Shown here one piece after another: positions 9,636-21,635 of a stretch of DNA of 64,000 nt; the stretch's first letter is position 1; every line of letters begins with the position of its first letter. Made by a program: the position numbers and the translations under genes. Under the pieces are notes generated by a model that did not search any database, had not been told where the DNA came from, and saw nothing but the letters and a program-made list of their open reading frames with translations. Source of the stretch: Geothrix sp. SG200. GTDB taxonomy: Bacteria; Acidobacteriota; Holophagae; Holophagales; Holophagaceae. The stretch is from positions 496,001 through 560,000 of the forward strand of contig NZ_JAKZFR010000001.1 in the NCBI RefSeq assembly GCF_022808935.1, read 5' to 3'.

Positions 9636-9640
9636 GGGAG

Positions 9641-10486
9641 ATGCCCGTGCAGCAGGTCCCAGCCCAATTCGAGGACCAGGCCATCCGGCGGGTCTATGAC
9701 GAGGCCTCGGAGACCTGGTGGTTCTCGGTGGTGGACATCGTGCAGGTACTCACCCAGCAACCGGATTTTCAGACGGCCCGGAAGTACTGGAACAAGCTCA
9801 AGACGCGTCTAAATGCTGAAGGCAGTGAATCGGTGACAACATGTCACCGGTTGAAACTGCTCGCGGCGGACGGGAAGCTGCGACTGACGGATGTGGCCAC
9901 GGCGGAGACCCTGCTGCGTCTGATCCAATCCATTCCCAGCCCCAAGGCGGAGCCCTTCAAGCTCTGGCTGGCCAAGGTGGGCTACGAGCGCATGCAGGAG
10001 CTGGCGGATCCGGCCCTTTCGCTGGAACGCGCCCGTGAGCTATGGCAGCAGCATGGGCGAAGTGAGAAGTGGATCCAGCAACGGATGATGGGCCAGGAAA
10101 CCCGCGCCAAGCTGACGGATTACTGGGCCACCCACGACATCAAGGAAGGGCAGGAATTCGCCATCCTGACCAACCTGATCCACCAGGAATGGGCCGAAGT
10201 CAGCATCAAGGCCCACAAGGATCTGAAGGGCCTGAAGACGCAGAACCTGCGCGATCACATGAGCGAGGCCGAACTCATCTTCACGGCCCTGGCGGAACTC
10301 TCCACCCGGCAGATCGCCGAGCAGGCGGACGCGCGGGGGATGAAGCCGAACGAGGTGGCCGCCAAGATCGGCGGCGGCATCGCCCGCAAGGCGCGGCTGG
10401 AACTGGAGAGCCGCACGGGCCAGAAGGTGGTCACAGCCGAAAACGCCCTTCCACCCGCGAAGACTCTCCGCCGGAAGAAGCCATGA
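9641..10486 (+). CDS. BRO-N / DinD-like protein inside the type I R-M operon
   Basis: 281 residues. The first about 110 residues look like a BRO-N (phage antirepressor-type) domain: IRRVYDEASETWWFSVVDIV followed by WNKLKTRLNAEG and the LRLTDVATAETLLRLIQSIP segment. The rest (KAEPFKLWLAKVGYERMQE onward) resembles the DNA-damage-inducible protein D group, helical and charged. It starts 5 bp after hsdS and its stop overlaps the hsdR start (ATGA at 10483-10486), so it is a true operon member. Function unknown; a regulator or modulator of restriction is inferred from position only. GC content matches hsdM/hsdR, so it does not look like a late insertion. Confidence 0.8.
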   Translation: MPVQQVPAQFEDQAIRRVYDEASETWWFSVVDIVQVLTQQPDFQTARKYWNKLKTRLNAEGSESVTTCHRLKLLAADGKLRLTDVATAETLLRLIQSIPSPKAEPFKLWLAKVGYERMQELADPALSLERARELWQQHGRSEKWIQQRMMGQETRAKLTDYWATHDIKEGQEFAILTNLIHQEWAEVSIKAHKDLKGLKTQNLRDHMSEAELIFTALAELSTRQIAEQADARGMKPNEVAAKIGGGIARKARLELESRTGQKVVTAENALPPAKTLRRKKP

Positions 10487-12789
10487 ACGAAGCTGAAACC
10501 CGCGCCGAACACATCGACCCTGCCCTGAAGGCGGCGGGGTGGGGTGTGGTCGAGGGCAGCCGCATCCTGCGGGAATGCGGCATCACCCAGGGGCGGCTTC
10601 AGGGTGGCGGCCAGCGAGCCAAGGCTGAGATCGCGGATTATGTGCTGGTCTACCGCAACACCAAGCTGGCCGTGGTGGAAGCCAAGGCCTGGGACAAGCC
10701 CTACACCGAGGGCGTGGGCCAGGCCAAGAGCTACGCCGCCAAGCTGGCCGTCCGGTTCACCTATGCCACCAACGGCCAGGCCATCTACGGCATGGACATG
10801 GCCCTGGGCCAGGAAGGCGATGTTTCAGCGTTCCCCAGCCCCGATGAACTCTGGAACCGGACCTATGCCGAAGCGAATGCCTGGCGGGACCGCTTCGCCG
10901 CCGTGCCCTTCGAGGACAAGGGCGGCTCTCATCCGGGCCGCTACTACCAGGACATCGCCGTCCAGCGGGTGCTGGAGGCCATGGCCATGGGGCAGAATCG
11001 CATCCTGCTCACCCTGGCCACCGGCACCGGCAAGACCTTCATCGCCTTCCAGATCGCTTGGAAGCTGTTCCACAGCCGGTGGAGCCTCAGTGGCGAACCC
11101 ACACGGCGGCCCCGCATCCTTTTCCTGGCCGACCGGAACATCCTGGCGAACCAGGCCTACAACGCCTTTTCCGCCTTCCCGGAGGACGCGCTGATCCGCA
11201 TCGCCACCGATGAGATCCGCAAGAAGGGCAAGGTCCCGAAGAACGGCAGCATCTTCTTCACCATCTTCCAGACCTTCATGAGCGGCCCCGGCGACACGCC
11301 CTATTTCGGCGAGTATCCGCCCGACTTTTTCGATTTCATCGTGATCGACGAATGCCACCGGGGCGGGGCCAAGGATGAGAGCACCTGGCGGAGCATCCTC
11401 GACTACTTCGAACCTGCGGTGAAACTGGGCCTCACGGCCACGCCCAAGCGCACGGACAACGTGGACACCTACGCCTATTTCGGCGATCCGGTGTTCGTGT
11501 ATTCCCTGAAAGAGGGCATCAACGATGGCTTCCTGACGCCCTTCAAGGTCAAGCAGATCGCCACCACGCTGGATGAATACGTCTACACCCCGGACGACAT
11601 TCTGCTGGAAGGGGTGGCCGAAGAAGGGAAGCGCTACACCGAGTCGGACTTCAACCGGATCATCGAGATCAAGGAGCGGGAAGACTACCGGGTGCGGCTC
11701 TTCATGGACCTGATCCACCAGGATGAAAAGACCCTGACCTTCTGCGCCAGCCAGCCCCACGCGCTGGCCGTGCGCGACCTCATCAACCAGGTGAGCCGCA
11801 GCACCAACCCTCTCTATTGCGTCCGCGTCACGGCCAACGATGGGGCCCTGGGCGAGCAGTACCTGCGGGACTTCCAGGACAACGAAAAGACCATCCCCAC
11901 CATCCTGACCACTTCCCAGAAGCTCTCGACCGGCGTGGATGCGCGGAATGTCCGTAACATCGTCCTCATGCGCCCCGTGAATTCGATGATTGAGTTCAAG
12001 CAGATCATCGGGCGCGGCACGCGGCTCTTCGAGGGCAAGGACTACTTCACCATCTACGATTTCGTGCAGGCCCATCACCACTTCAGTGATCCTGAATGGG
12101 ATGGGGAGCCGGAACCGCCGGAAGCGGCGGAGGAGCCCGCCACTCGGCGAGCGGCAGCGGCCCCGGACCCCAAACCTGAAGGAGAAGCGCCAGAGCGCCC
12201 GCAGAAGACCCGCATCAAGCTGGCGGACGGGAAGGAGCGGGCCATCCAGCACATGCTGTCCACCACCTTCTGGAGCGCAGACGGGCGGCCCATGTCGGCG
12301 GCCCAGTTTCTGGAGAACCTGTTCGGGGCCCTGCCGGAGTTCTTCAAAAATGAGGCGGAATTGCGGGCCATCTGGAGCAAGCCGGACACCCGGAAGGCCT
12401 TGCTGGCAGGGCTTTCCGACAAGGGCTACGGTCGGGACACCATGGCCGAGATGCAGCGGATCATCGAGGCCGAGAACTGCGACCTGTTCGATGTGCTGGC
12501 CTATGTCGCCTTCGCCCTGCACCCCCGGACCCGCGAGGCCCGCGCCGACCGGGCCAAGGTCCTCATCCATGACAACTATTCAGACAGGCAGCGAGCCTTT
12601 CTGGAATTCGTCCTGGCCCAGTACGTGAAGCAGGGCGTGGACGAACTCGATCAGGAGAAGCTGTCGCCCCTGCTCAAGCTGAAGTACCACAACGCCATTT
12701 CCGATGCCGTGGCCGACCTGGGCAGCGTCGAGGAGATCAGGGAAGCCTTCACCGGCTTCCAGCGGTATCTGTACGAATCTGCCATTTGA
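10483..12789 (+). CDS. hsdR: type I restriction endonuclease subunit R (EcoEI-like)
   Basis: 768 residues from ATG 10483. The PD-(D/E)xK nuclease lies at the N-terminus: Asp52 in the AEIADYVL strand and Glu66-x-Lys68 in VVEAKAW. The SF2 translocase follows, with Walker A ATGTGKT (179-185), DECH box (289-292), motif III LTATPKR and the C-terminal RecA motif QIIGRGTRL. A Pro/Glu/Ala-rich linker (about 540-575) joins the C-terminal domain that docks on the methylase (EcoEI_R_C type). HsdR cuts DNA lacking the host mark after ATP-driven translocation. Key catalytic motifs are intact, so the system looks functional. Confidence 0.95.
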   Translation: MNEAETRAEHIDPALKAAGWGVVEGSRILRECGITQGRLQGGGQRAKAEIADYVLVYRNTKLAVVEAKAWDKPYTEGVGQAKSYAAKLAVRFTYATNGQAIYGMDMALGQEGDVSAFPSPDELWNRTYAEANAWRDRFAAVPFEDKGGSHPGRYYQDIAVQRVLEAMAMGQNRILLTLATGTGKTFIAFQIAWKLFHSRWSLSGEPTRRPRILFLADRNILANQAYNAFSAFPEDALIRIATDEIRKKGKVPKNGSIFFTIFQTFMSGPGDTPYFGEYPPDFFDFIVIDECHRGGAKDESTWRSILDYFEPAVKLGLTATPKRTDNVDTYAYFGDPVFVYSLKEGINDGFLTPFKVKQIATTLDEYVYTPDDILLEGVAEEGKRYTESDFNRIIEIKEREDYRVRLFMDLIHQDEKTLTFCASQPHALAVRDLINQVSRSTNPLYCVRVTANDGALGEQYLRDFQDNEKTIPTILTTSQKLSTGVDARNVRNIVLMRPVNSMIEFKQIIGRGTRLFEGKDYFTIYDFVQAHHHFSDPEWDGEPEPPEAAEEPATRRAAAAPDPKPEGEAPERPQKTRIKLADGKERAIQHMLSTTFWSADGRPMSAAQFLENLFGALPEFFKNEAELRAIWSKPDTRKALLAGLSDKGYGRDTMAEMQRIIEAENCDLFDVLAYVAFALHPRTREARADRAKVLIHDNYSDRQRAFLEFVLAQYVKQGVDELDQEKLSPLLKLKYHNAISDAVADLGSVEEIREAFTGFQRYLYESAI

Positions 12790-12857
12790 TCGGCTCATGG
12801 GGAGAACCAACTTAGGCCCGCTGTGCCGGTCCAAGGGCCGCCGCTCGGAAGTTTCCG

Positions 12858-12885
12858 TTGGCTCGGCCTTACCTCGTCATACAAT
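12858..12885 (+). promoter_or_regulatory. putative sigma70-type promoter for the tricorn gene
   Basis: TTGGCT at 12858-12863 and TACAAT at 12880-12885 are separated by 16 bp, about 30 bp before the ATG at 12916. The rest of the 126-bp gap after hsdR shows no clear terminator. Confidence 0.45.
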
Positions 12886-12915
12886 GCCTGCATCTCCAAC
12901 CTCAGAGGTGCACCG

Positions 12916-16233
<3,318 letters not shown>

Positions 16234-16289
16234 GTCTGGTGGTCTAACCGCCTCATTTAGTGCCGATAAAATCCACTTTGAAAGATGTA

Positions 16290-16344
16290 GCCACAAGGGC
16301 CGGGATCTGAACGATTCCGGCCCTTGTGGCTCAAAAACGTTTTT
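16290..16344 (+). terminator. stem-loop after tricorn gene, probable terminator
   Basis: A perfect 14-bp inverted repeat, GCCACAAGGGCCGG at 16290-16303 and its complement at 16317-16330, with a 13-nt spacer, stands 57 bp after the tricorn stop. The T-run (16340-16344) is separated from the stem, so the terminator is not textbook. It could instead be part of the leader of the permease gene, which starts 72 bp further on. Confidence 0.55.
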
Positions 16345-16401
16345 GGCTTGGTGGTCAGACCGACCCCAGATACTGTTTGGCAACCGATTCGGAGGTCGAC
16401 A

Positions 16402-18027
16402 ATGTTTTTGAGCATCCTTGCAGCCACGCTGCCCCTCATCGTTCTGCTCATCGGCATCCCGCTGCTGATGAAACCCGCCGCCAAGGTGGCGCCCATCGCG
16501 CTGCTGGTGACGGTGCTCGCGGCGGTCACCGTGTTCCACTTCCCGGTGAAGACGACGGTGCTGGCGGCCTTCCAGGGCGGCCTCACGGGCATCTTCCCGA
16601 TCATGTACATCCCCTTCGGCGCGCTGGTGGTCTACAACGTGCTGAAGGCCACGGGCTGGATGGACAAGATGCAGGGCGCCATGGCGAACCTCACCGTGGA
16701 CCGTCGCGCCCAGGCCCTGCTCATCGCCTTCGGCTTCGGCGCCTTCCTCGAGGGGATCTGCGGCTTCGGCGCCCCGGTGGCCATTCCCGCCAGCATCCTC
16801 ATCGGCCTGGGCTACAACCCCATGATGGCCGCCCTGGTGTGCCTCGTGGCCAACACGGGCCCGGTGCCCTTCGGGTCGCTCGCCATCCCCACGGTGACCC
16901 TGGCCAAGACCACGGGCCTCGACGTGATGAAGCTCTCCCAGATGACGGGCCGGTTCATGGCGCCCCTGGCGCTGATCATGGCCTTCGCCACCGTGTACGC
17001 CATGTCCAAGTCCAAGGGCCTCAAAGGCGCCCTGGGCACGATCCTGGTCTCAGGCCTCAGCTTCGCCATCACCGAGTTCCTGGTGTCCAACTTCATCGGC
17101 GCGGACCTCACCTCCGTGCTGGCGGGCCTGGTCTGCCTCGTGGCCACCGCCATCTACCTGAACTTCCAGAAGCACGCGCAGCCCTGGCTCTTCGAGGGCG
17201 AGGCCCCGGCCACCGGGGAGCGGCGCGAGTTCCATCCGAAGGAGCTGTTCCTCTCCTGGCTGCCCTACCTGCTGCTGGCCGTGCTCGTCATCGCCGTGAA
17301 CCTGCCCAGCACCAAGCCGCTCTTCAATGGCAGCGCCCCGGGCTGGAAGTGGGTGCTCCTCAAGGCCCAGATCTACAACCCCGGCAAGCTCTACGCCTTC
17401 ACCTGGCTGCAGAGCCCCGGCACCATCATGCTCATCGCCGGCCTCATCGCCTTCCCCTTCATGGGCATCAGCTACGGCGTGATGGGCGAGCAGTTCGGCA
17501 AGACCTTCAAGCAGATGATCCCCTCCTTCATCGCGGTGGCCAGCATCCTCGCCATCGCCGAAGTGATGAACATGGCCCTGCCCATCATCGACCCCAAGAC
17601 CAAGCTGGCCGTAGTCGGCGACCTGGCCACCAAGCAGATCTCCATGGTGGCCACCATGGCCAACGGCATCGTGGCCCTGGTGAGCAGGCACGTCTATCCC
17701 TTCCTGAGCCCGCTCTTCGGCACCCTGGGCGTGTTCCTCACGGGCAGCAACACCTCGGCCAACGCCCTCTTCGGCAACCTGCAGCGCCTCACCGCCAACG
17801 GCATGGGCCTGTCCGACATCCTCATGGCCTCGGCCGGCAGCGCGGGCGCCTCCGCGGGCAAGATGATCTCGCCCCAGAGCATCGTCATCGCCGCCACCGC
17901 CGTGGGCCTGGCCGGCAAGGAAGGCCTCATCATGCGCCAGACCATCAAGTACACGATCCCCTACGTGATCCTGCTGGGCCTCATGGTCTTTGGCTTCGCG
18001 TTCCTGTTCCCGGGGCTCGTACCCTGA
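16402..18027 (+). CDS. L-lactate/glycolate permease (LctP family)
   Basis: 541 residues from ATG 16402 with a strong GGAGGT at 16391-16396. Twelve or more hydrophobic segments; family hallmarks include IAFGFGAFLEGICGFGAPVAIPA, the VANTGPVPFGSLAIP loop and GSNTSANALFGNLQ near the C-terminus. LctP-family proteins carry L-lactate, D-lactate or glycolate in symport with protons across the inner membrane. The next two genes are glycerate kinase and malate synthase, so glycolate is at least as likely a substrate as lactate. No lactate dehydrogenase or glycolate oxidase gene is next to it. Confidence 0.92.
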   Translation: MFLSILAATLPLIVLLIGIPLLMKPAAKVAPIALLVTVLAAVTVFHFPVKTTVLAAFQGGLTGIFPIMYIPFGALVVYNVLKATGWMDKMQGAMANLTVDRRAQALLIAFGFGAFLEGICGFGAPVAIPASILIGLGYNPMMAALVCLVANTGPVPFGSLAIPTVTLAKTTGLDVMKLSQMTGRFMAPLALIMAFATVYAMSKSKGLKGALGTILVSGLSFAITEFLVSNFIGADLTSVLAGLVCLVATAIYLNFQKHAQPWLFEGEAPATGERREFHPKELFLSWLPYLLLAVLVIAVNLPSTKPLFNGSAPGWKWVLLKAQIYNPGKLYAFTWLQSPGTIMLIAGLIAFPFMGISYGVMGEQFGKTFKQMIPSFIAVASILAIAEVMNMALPIIDPKTKLAVVGDLATKQISMVATMANGIVALVSRHVYPFLSPLFGTLGVFLTGSNTSANALFGNLQRLTANGMGLSDILMASAGSAGASAGKMISPQSIVIAATAVGLAGKEGLIMRQTIKYTIPYVILLGLMVFGFAFLFPGLVP

Positions 18028-18042
18028 TCTGCTGATCGTCAG

Positions 18043-18077
18043 CCGCCAAGACGCAAGAGCGTCTTGGCGGTAGTTTT
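18043..18077 (+). terminator. intrinsic terminator after the permease gene
   Basis: A perfect 12-bp stem, CCGCCAAGACGC (18043-18054) and GCGTCTTGGCGG (18059-18070), with loop AAGA, is followed by tagtttt. It lies 15 bp after the permease stop and 36 bp before the glycerate kinase start, so read-through would be needed for co-transcription. Confidence 0.8.
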
Positions 18078-18105
18078 ATCTCTGGCTGAAATCGAGGTGG
18101 GTTCC

Positions 18106-19251
18106 ATGCGCATCATCGTGGCTCCGGATTCCTTCAAGGGCAGCGTGTCGGCCCTCGGTGTGGCGGAGGCCATGGAGCGGGGCATCCATGCCGTGTTTCC
18201 CGCCGCGGAGGTGGTCAAGGTGCCCATCGCCGACGGTGGCGAAGGCACGGTGGAGGCCCTGGTGGCCGCCACGGGCGGTCGCCTCATGCACACGGAGGTG
18301 CGCGGTCCCCTGGGCGAACCCGTGCGGGCCCACTGGGGCATCTCCGGCGATGGCGGCACCGCCTTCATCGAGATGGCCTCGGCCTCGGGCCTGCCCCTGG
18401 TGCCGAAGGAACTCCGGGATCCCCGTGTCACCAGCACCTTCGGCACGGGCGAGCTGATGAAGGCCGCCCTCGACGCGGGCCTGCGCGCCATCGTCATCGG
18501 CATCGGCGGCAGCGCCACCAACGACGGCGGCACGGGCATGGCCCGGGCCCTGGGCGTGCGCTTCCTGGATGCGGAGGGCCGCGACCTGCCCGAGGGCGGG
18601 GCCGCCCTGGCCCGGCTGGCCCGCATCGATCTTTCGGGCCTGGACCCGCGGCTGGCTGAGGCCAGCGTCATGGTGGCCTGCGATGTGGACAATCCCCTCT
18701 GCGGGCCCCGGGGCGCCTCCGCCGTCTACGGCCCCCAGAAGGGCGCCACGCCGGAGATGGTGCAGGAACTGGACGCGGCCCTCGGCGTCTTCGCGGATGT
18801 GGCCAAGGCCGCCACGGGCCGCGACATCGCCCTGCTGCCCGGGGCCGGCGCCGCCGGCGGCCTGGGCGCGGGCCTGCTCTTCTTCACGCCCGCCAGCCTG
18901 CGGCCCGGCGTCTCCATCGTGCTGGAGACCACGGGCTTCGAGGCCCTGGCCCAGCGGGCGGATCTGGTCATCACCGGCGAGGGACGCACGGACTTCCAGA
19001 CCGCCATGGGCAAGGCCCCCGTGGGCGTGGCGGCCGTGGCCAAGCGCCATGGCGTGCCCGTGGTCTGCATCGCCGGCGGCCTGGGCGACGGCGCCGACGA
19101 TGTGCTGGTCCACGGCATCGACGCCCTGGCCACCACCGTGCCCCAGCCCATGAGCCTGGAGGACTGCATGGGGCAGGGCGCCGCCCTGGTGGAGGCTGCC
19201 GCCGCCCGGGCCTGCCGCCTGGTGAAGGTGGGCATGGGCATGCACCGATGA
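18106..19251 (+). CDS. glycerate kinase (GlxK/GarK family)
   Basis: 381 residues from ATG 18106, preceded by GAGGTGGG. The start MRIIVAPDSFKGS, the PIADGGEGTVEAL motif, IGIGGSATNDGGTGMA and the C-terminal TGEGRTDFQTAMGK loop identify the glycerate kinase type 1 family. It phosphorylates D-glycerate with ATP to 2- or 3-phosphoglycerate (GlxK-type enzymes give the 2-phosphate), feeding C2 compounds from glyoxylate into glycolysis. Length matches the family. The permease terminator directly upstream suggests its own promoter or partial read-through; malate synthase follows after 144 bp. Confidence 0.92.
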   Translation: MRIIVAPDSFKGSVSALGVAEAMERGIHAVFPAAEVVKVPIADGGEGTVEALVAATGGRLMHTEVRGPLGEPVRAHWGISGDGGTAFIEMASASGLPLVPKELRDPRVTSTFGTGELMKAALDAGLRAIVIGIGGSATNDGGTGMARALGVRFLDAEGRDLPEGGAALARLARIDLSGLDPRLAEASVMVACDVDNPLCGPRGASAVYGPQKGATPEMVQELDAALGVFADVAKAATGRDIALLPGAGAAGGLGAGLLFFTPASLRPGVSIVLETTGFEALAQRADLVITGEGRTDFQTAMGKAPVGVAAVAKRHGVPVVCIAGGLGDGADDVLVHGIDALATTVPQPMSLEDCMGQGAALVEAAAARACRLVKVGMGMHR

Positions 19252-19258
19252 AATGCGA

Positions 19259-19314
19259 TTGACAGCCGCCGGCCGTGTGATTGACATGCGATTGACACGC
19301 ACACCTGTTTGACA
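19259..19314 (+). promoter_or_regulatory. array of four TTGACA repeats before malate synthase
   Basis: The hexamer TTGACA occurs at 19259, 19281, 19292 and 19309. The first three starts are 22 and 11 bp apart, i.e. on the same DNA face, and share the context (G/C)(A/G)ATTGACA or TGATTGACA; the fourth is 17 bp on. The 144-bp gap otherwise holds only the aceB ribosome site (AAGGGAG at 19382-19388). It could be a regulator-binding array or alternative -35 boxes; no matching -10 box is clear. Confidence 0.45.
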
Positions 19315-19395
19315 CGCGCTCGAGGGGTGGAAGCACCCACCGATCCGCAAGAATGGATGCACCTGTCCTGCTGATGTTCCGAAGGGAGACCCACC

Positions 19396-21264
19396 ATGAC
19401 CCTCGAATTCCGTGATGCCGTCCTGTCCAGCTATCCGGATGTCTACACGCCGGAGGTGATCCGCGCCCTGGAGGCGCTGGCCCCCCTGGACGACCGCCGT
19501 CGCGAGCGCATGGCTGCCCGGCTCGCCCGTCGCAAGCAGCGGGCCGAGGCCGGCGAGCGCATCGGCTTCCTCGATCCCGCGGCCCTAATCCCGGGCAAGC
19601 CCTTCACCGTGGCCGACGCCCGGGCCGGCAACTTCGACGGCGCCGTGATCCCGCCGGACCTCCAGCGCCAGTGGATCCAGGGCACGGGCCCGGCCACCAA
19701 GCCGCGCTCGGATGTCCGCTCCGGCATCCGCAATGTCGCCTACGCCCTGCTCTCCGGCGCCGATGGCTGGATGTTCGATGGCGAGGACGCCCTGGGCCAG
19801 GTGGACACCATGTCCCTCGACAACCACCGCAACCTCAAGCTGGCCATCGCCCGCGACCCTCTCTTCCTGGAGGTGGCCGAGGAGGTCAGCCGCGAGATGA
19901 ATCAGTGGGCGAAGGGCTTCTTCGGCCACCCGATCATCGAGGACTGGCGGAAGCAGCTGGACTTCACCACCGTCATCTACCGAGTGCGGGGCCTGCACCT
20001 GGAGGATCGCCACATCCGCCGCGACGGGCACGGCTTCTCCGCCTCCATCGCCGACATGGTGCTCTACGTGGTGAACAACCACGGGCGCCTCCGCGCCGCA
20101 GGCCGCAGCCTCGTGCTCTACCTGCCCAAGACCCAGACCGCCGAGGATGCGGCCCTCTTCAACGCCATGCTGGTGGCCCTGGAGGAGCACCTGGGCCTCG
20201 ACGTGGGCACCATCAAGGCCTATGTGCTGGTGGAGCAGCTGGAGCAGTGCTACCAGCTCATGGAGATCCGCGCCGCGTTGGCGCCCCACTTCGTGGGCTT
20301 CAACACGGGCAGGTGGGACTACATCAACAGCGTCTCGGACGCCCTGGCCTGGGACAAGGCCTTCGTGAACCCCGACATCAGCGCGATCACCATGACCTAC
20401 GGCTACATGCGGACCTACGAGGACCGCGTGCGCCGGGCCATGAACACGCCGGACCGGAACGGCCGCTTCGCTCTCTGGCAGGGCGGCATGGAGCCCAACA
20501 TCCCGGTGGGATCCGAAGCGGGCGTGGCCGCCAGCATGAAGCGGGCCGTGGCCGGCGCCGAGCGCGAGCAGCGCGAGGGCGCCTCGGGCAAGTGGGTGGC
20601 CCACTGGAAGATGGTCCACATCGTGCGCCCCGTGTGGGAGAAGGTGGGCCAGGCCAACCAGATGGGCCGCGCCTTCCCGGCCCTGACCTACGGCCCTGAG
20701 GACGCCGCCGGCCTGATGATGCTGGAGAAGGCCCCCCGCACCATCGCCGGAGCGCGCGACCTGCTTTCGGTGGCACTGCAGTACGGCAACGCCTTCCTGC
20801 GGGGCTTCCAGGCCGCGGCCCTCAAGCCCGCGGACTTCTTCGGCAACGACGACGTGCTCTACCTCATGGAGGACATGGCCACGGGCGAGATCCGCCTCTC
20901 CATCCTCTGGGAGTGGCTGCACAAGGGCGCGACGTTCACGGAGGCGGACGCCGCCACGGGTACGGCGGTCGGCGACGCGCTGACGCCGGCCCTCTTCGCC
21001 CGCCTGGTCGACGAGGAATACGCCAAGCTGCGCAAGGCCAGCAACCGCGATGTCCACGACGACTCCAAGGACACCACGCTTCCCGTGGCCCGGGCCATCG
21101 TGCAGGCCTACGTCAACAGCCCCGTGAAGGCCCCCTGGTATGTGGACCTGCTCAACCTGAACCTCGGCGTCGAAAGCCTGCCCGAGGCCGAGAAGCGCAT
21201 CGCCACTTTCCTTCAGACCTTCAGCAAGAACGGCACCCGGATCACGGAGAACCTGGACTTCTGA
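19396..21264 (+). CDS. aceB: malate synthase (A-like), long form
   Basis: 622 residues, against about 530 for typical malate synthase A. The sequence has the MS beta-barrel features: GIRNVAYALLSGADGWMFDG with the acidic DGEDALGQ, the IYRVRGLHLEDRHIRRDG stretch, LVLYLPKTQTAEDAAL, TIKAYVLVEQLEQCYQLMEI, GFNTGRWDYINSV and AITMTYGYMRTYED. It condenses glyoxylate with acetyl-CoA to malate. Most of the additional length is in the C-terminal third. With the permease and glycerate kinase upstream it completes a plausible glycolate/glyoxylate assimilation set; no isocitrate lyase is in the window. Confidence 0.9.
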   Translation: MTLEFRDAVLSSYPDVYTPEVIRALEALAPLDDRRRERMAARLARRKQRAEAGERIGFLDPAALIPGKPFTVADARAGNFDGAVIPPDLQRQWIQGTGPATKPRSDVRSGIRNVAYALLSGADGWMFDGEDALGQVDTMSLDNHRNLKLAIARDPLFLEVAEEVSREMNQWAKGFFGHPIIEDWRKQLDFTTVIYRVRGLHLEDRHIRRDGHGFSASIADMVLYVVNNHGRLRAAGRSLVLYLPKTQTAEDAALFNAMLVALEEHLGLDVGTIKAYVLVEQLEQCYQLMEIRAALAPHFVGFNTGRWDYINSVSDALAWDKAFVNPDISAITMTYGYMRTYEDRVRRAMNTPDRNGRFALWQGGMEPNIPVGSEAGVAASMKRAVAGAEREQREGASGKWVAHWKMVHIVRPVWEKVGQANQMGRAFPALTYGPEDAAGLMMLEKAPRTIAGARDLLSVALQYGNAFLRGFQAAALKPADFFGNDDVLYLMEDMATGEIRLSILWEWLHKGATFTEADAATGTAVGDALTPALFARLVDEEYAKLRKASNRDVHDDSKDTTLPVARAIVQAYVNSPVKAPWYVDLLNLNLGVESLPEAEKRIATFLQTFSKNGTRITENLDF

Positions 21265-21336
21265 GGAAAGAGCGGGGACAGGATTAACAGGATGGAAGGA
21301 TATCCGGCCATCGGCTTGCCTCCGCCTGGGATGATC

Positions 21337-21544
21337 GAACCGTGAAAGACGCGAATCGCCCTGCGGGCGCGCGAACGGCGAACGATCCTGCTTTCGACTC
21401 CACACGCGGGGCGGGCTTGGCGGCCTTTAGGAGCCGGCATTCCCGCCCCGCGTGCGGCCAGTCTCGCTTGGCGCGACTGGGGGCCAAAGGCCCAGGCGGC
21501 CGATCTCTGCCGCGTTTCGCGCCCTTTCGCGTCATTCGCGGTTC
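21337..21544. repeat. compound intergenic palindrome, copy B
   Basis: Left arm from 21337 (GAACCGTGAAAGACGCGAAT) and right arm to 21544 are imperfect inverted repeats of about 32 bp made of GCGAA(A/T)GG-type words. The left arm carries a side hairpin CGCCC-tgc-GGGCG (about 21356-21368). The centre shares a GGGGGCC-aaa-GGCCCAGGCGGCC block with the inner element of copy D, and an extra GCGGGGCGGG / CCCGCCCCGC pair. It lies between convergent ends of malate synthase and the zinc-ribbon gene. Outside it, 'acaggattaacaggatggaagga' type words at 21278-21300 pair loosely with tcctgttaatccttccaatcctg at 21579-21601, possibly another, outer pair of arms. Confidence 0.72.
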
Positions 21545-21635
21545 CTTGTTCTTCCGGCTGAGTTAGGCCGCTCACCAGGTCCTGTTAATCCTTCCAATCC
21601 TGTTCCCGCGTTTCAGCTTGTGGTGCCGGCCGGCG

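Noticed and set aside
21337-21544. Insertion sequence or MITE with target duplication
   Set aside because: No transposase gene in the window and no convincing direct duplication at the element ends; mobility is inferred only from the nested copy.
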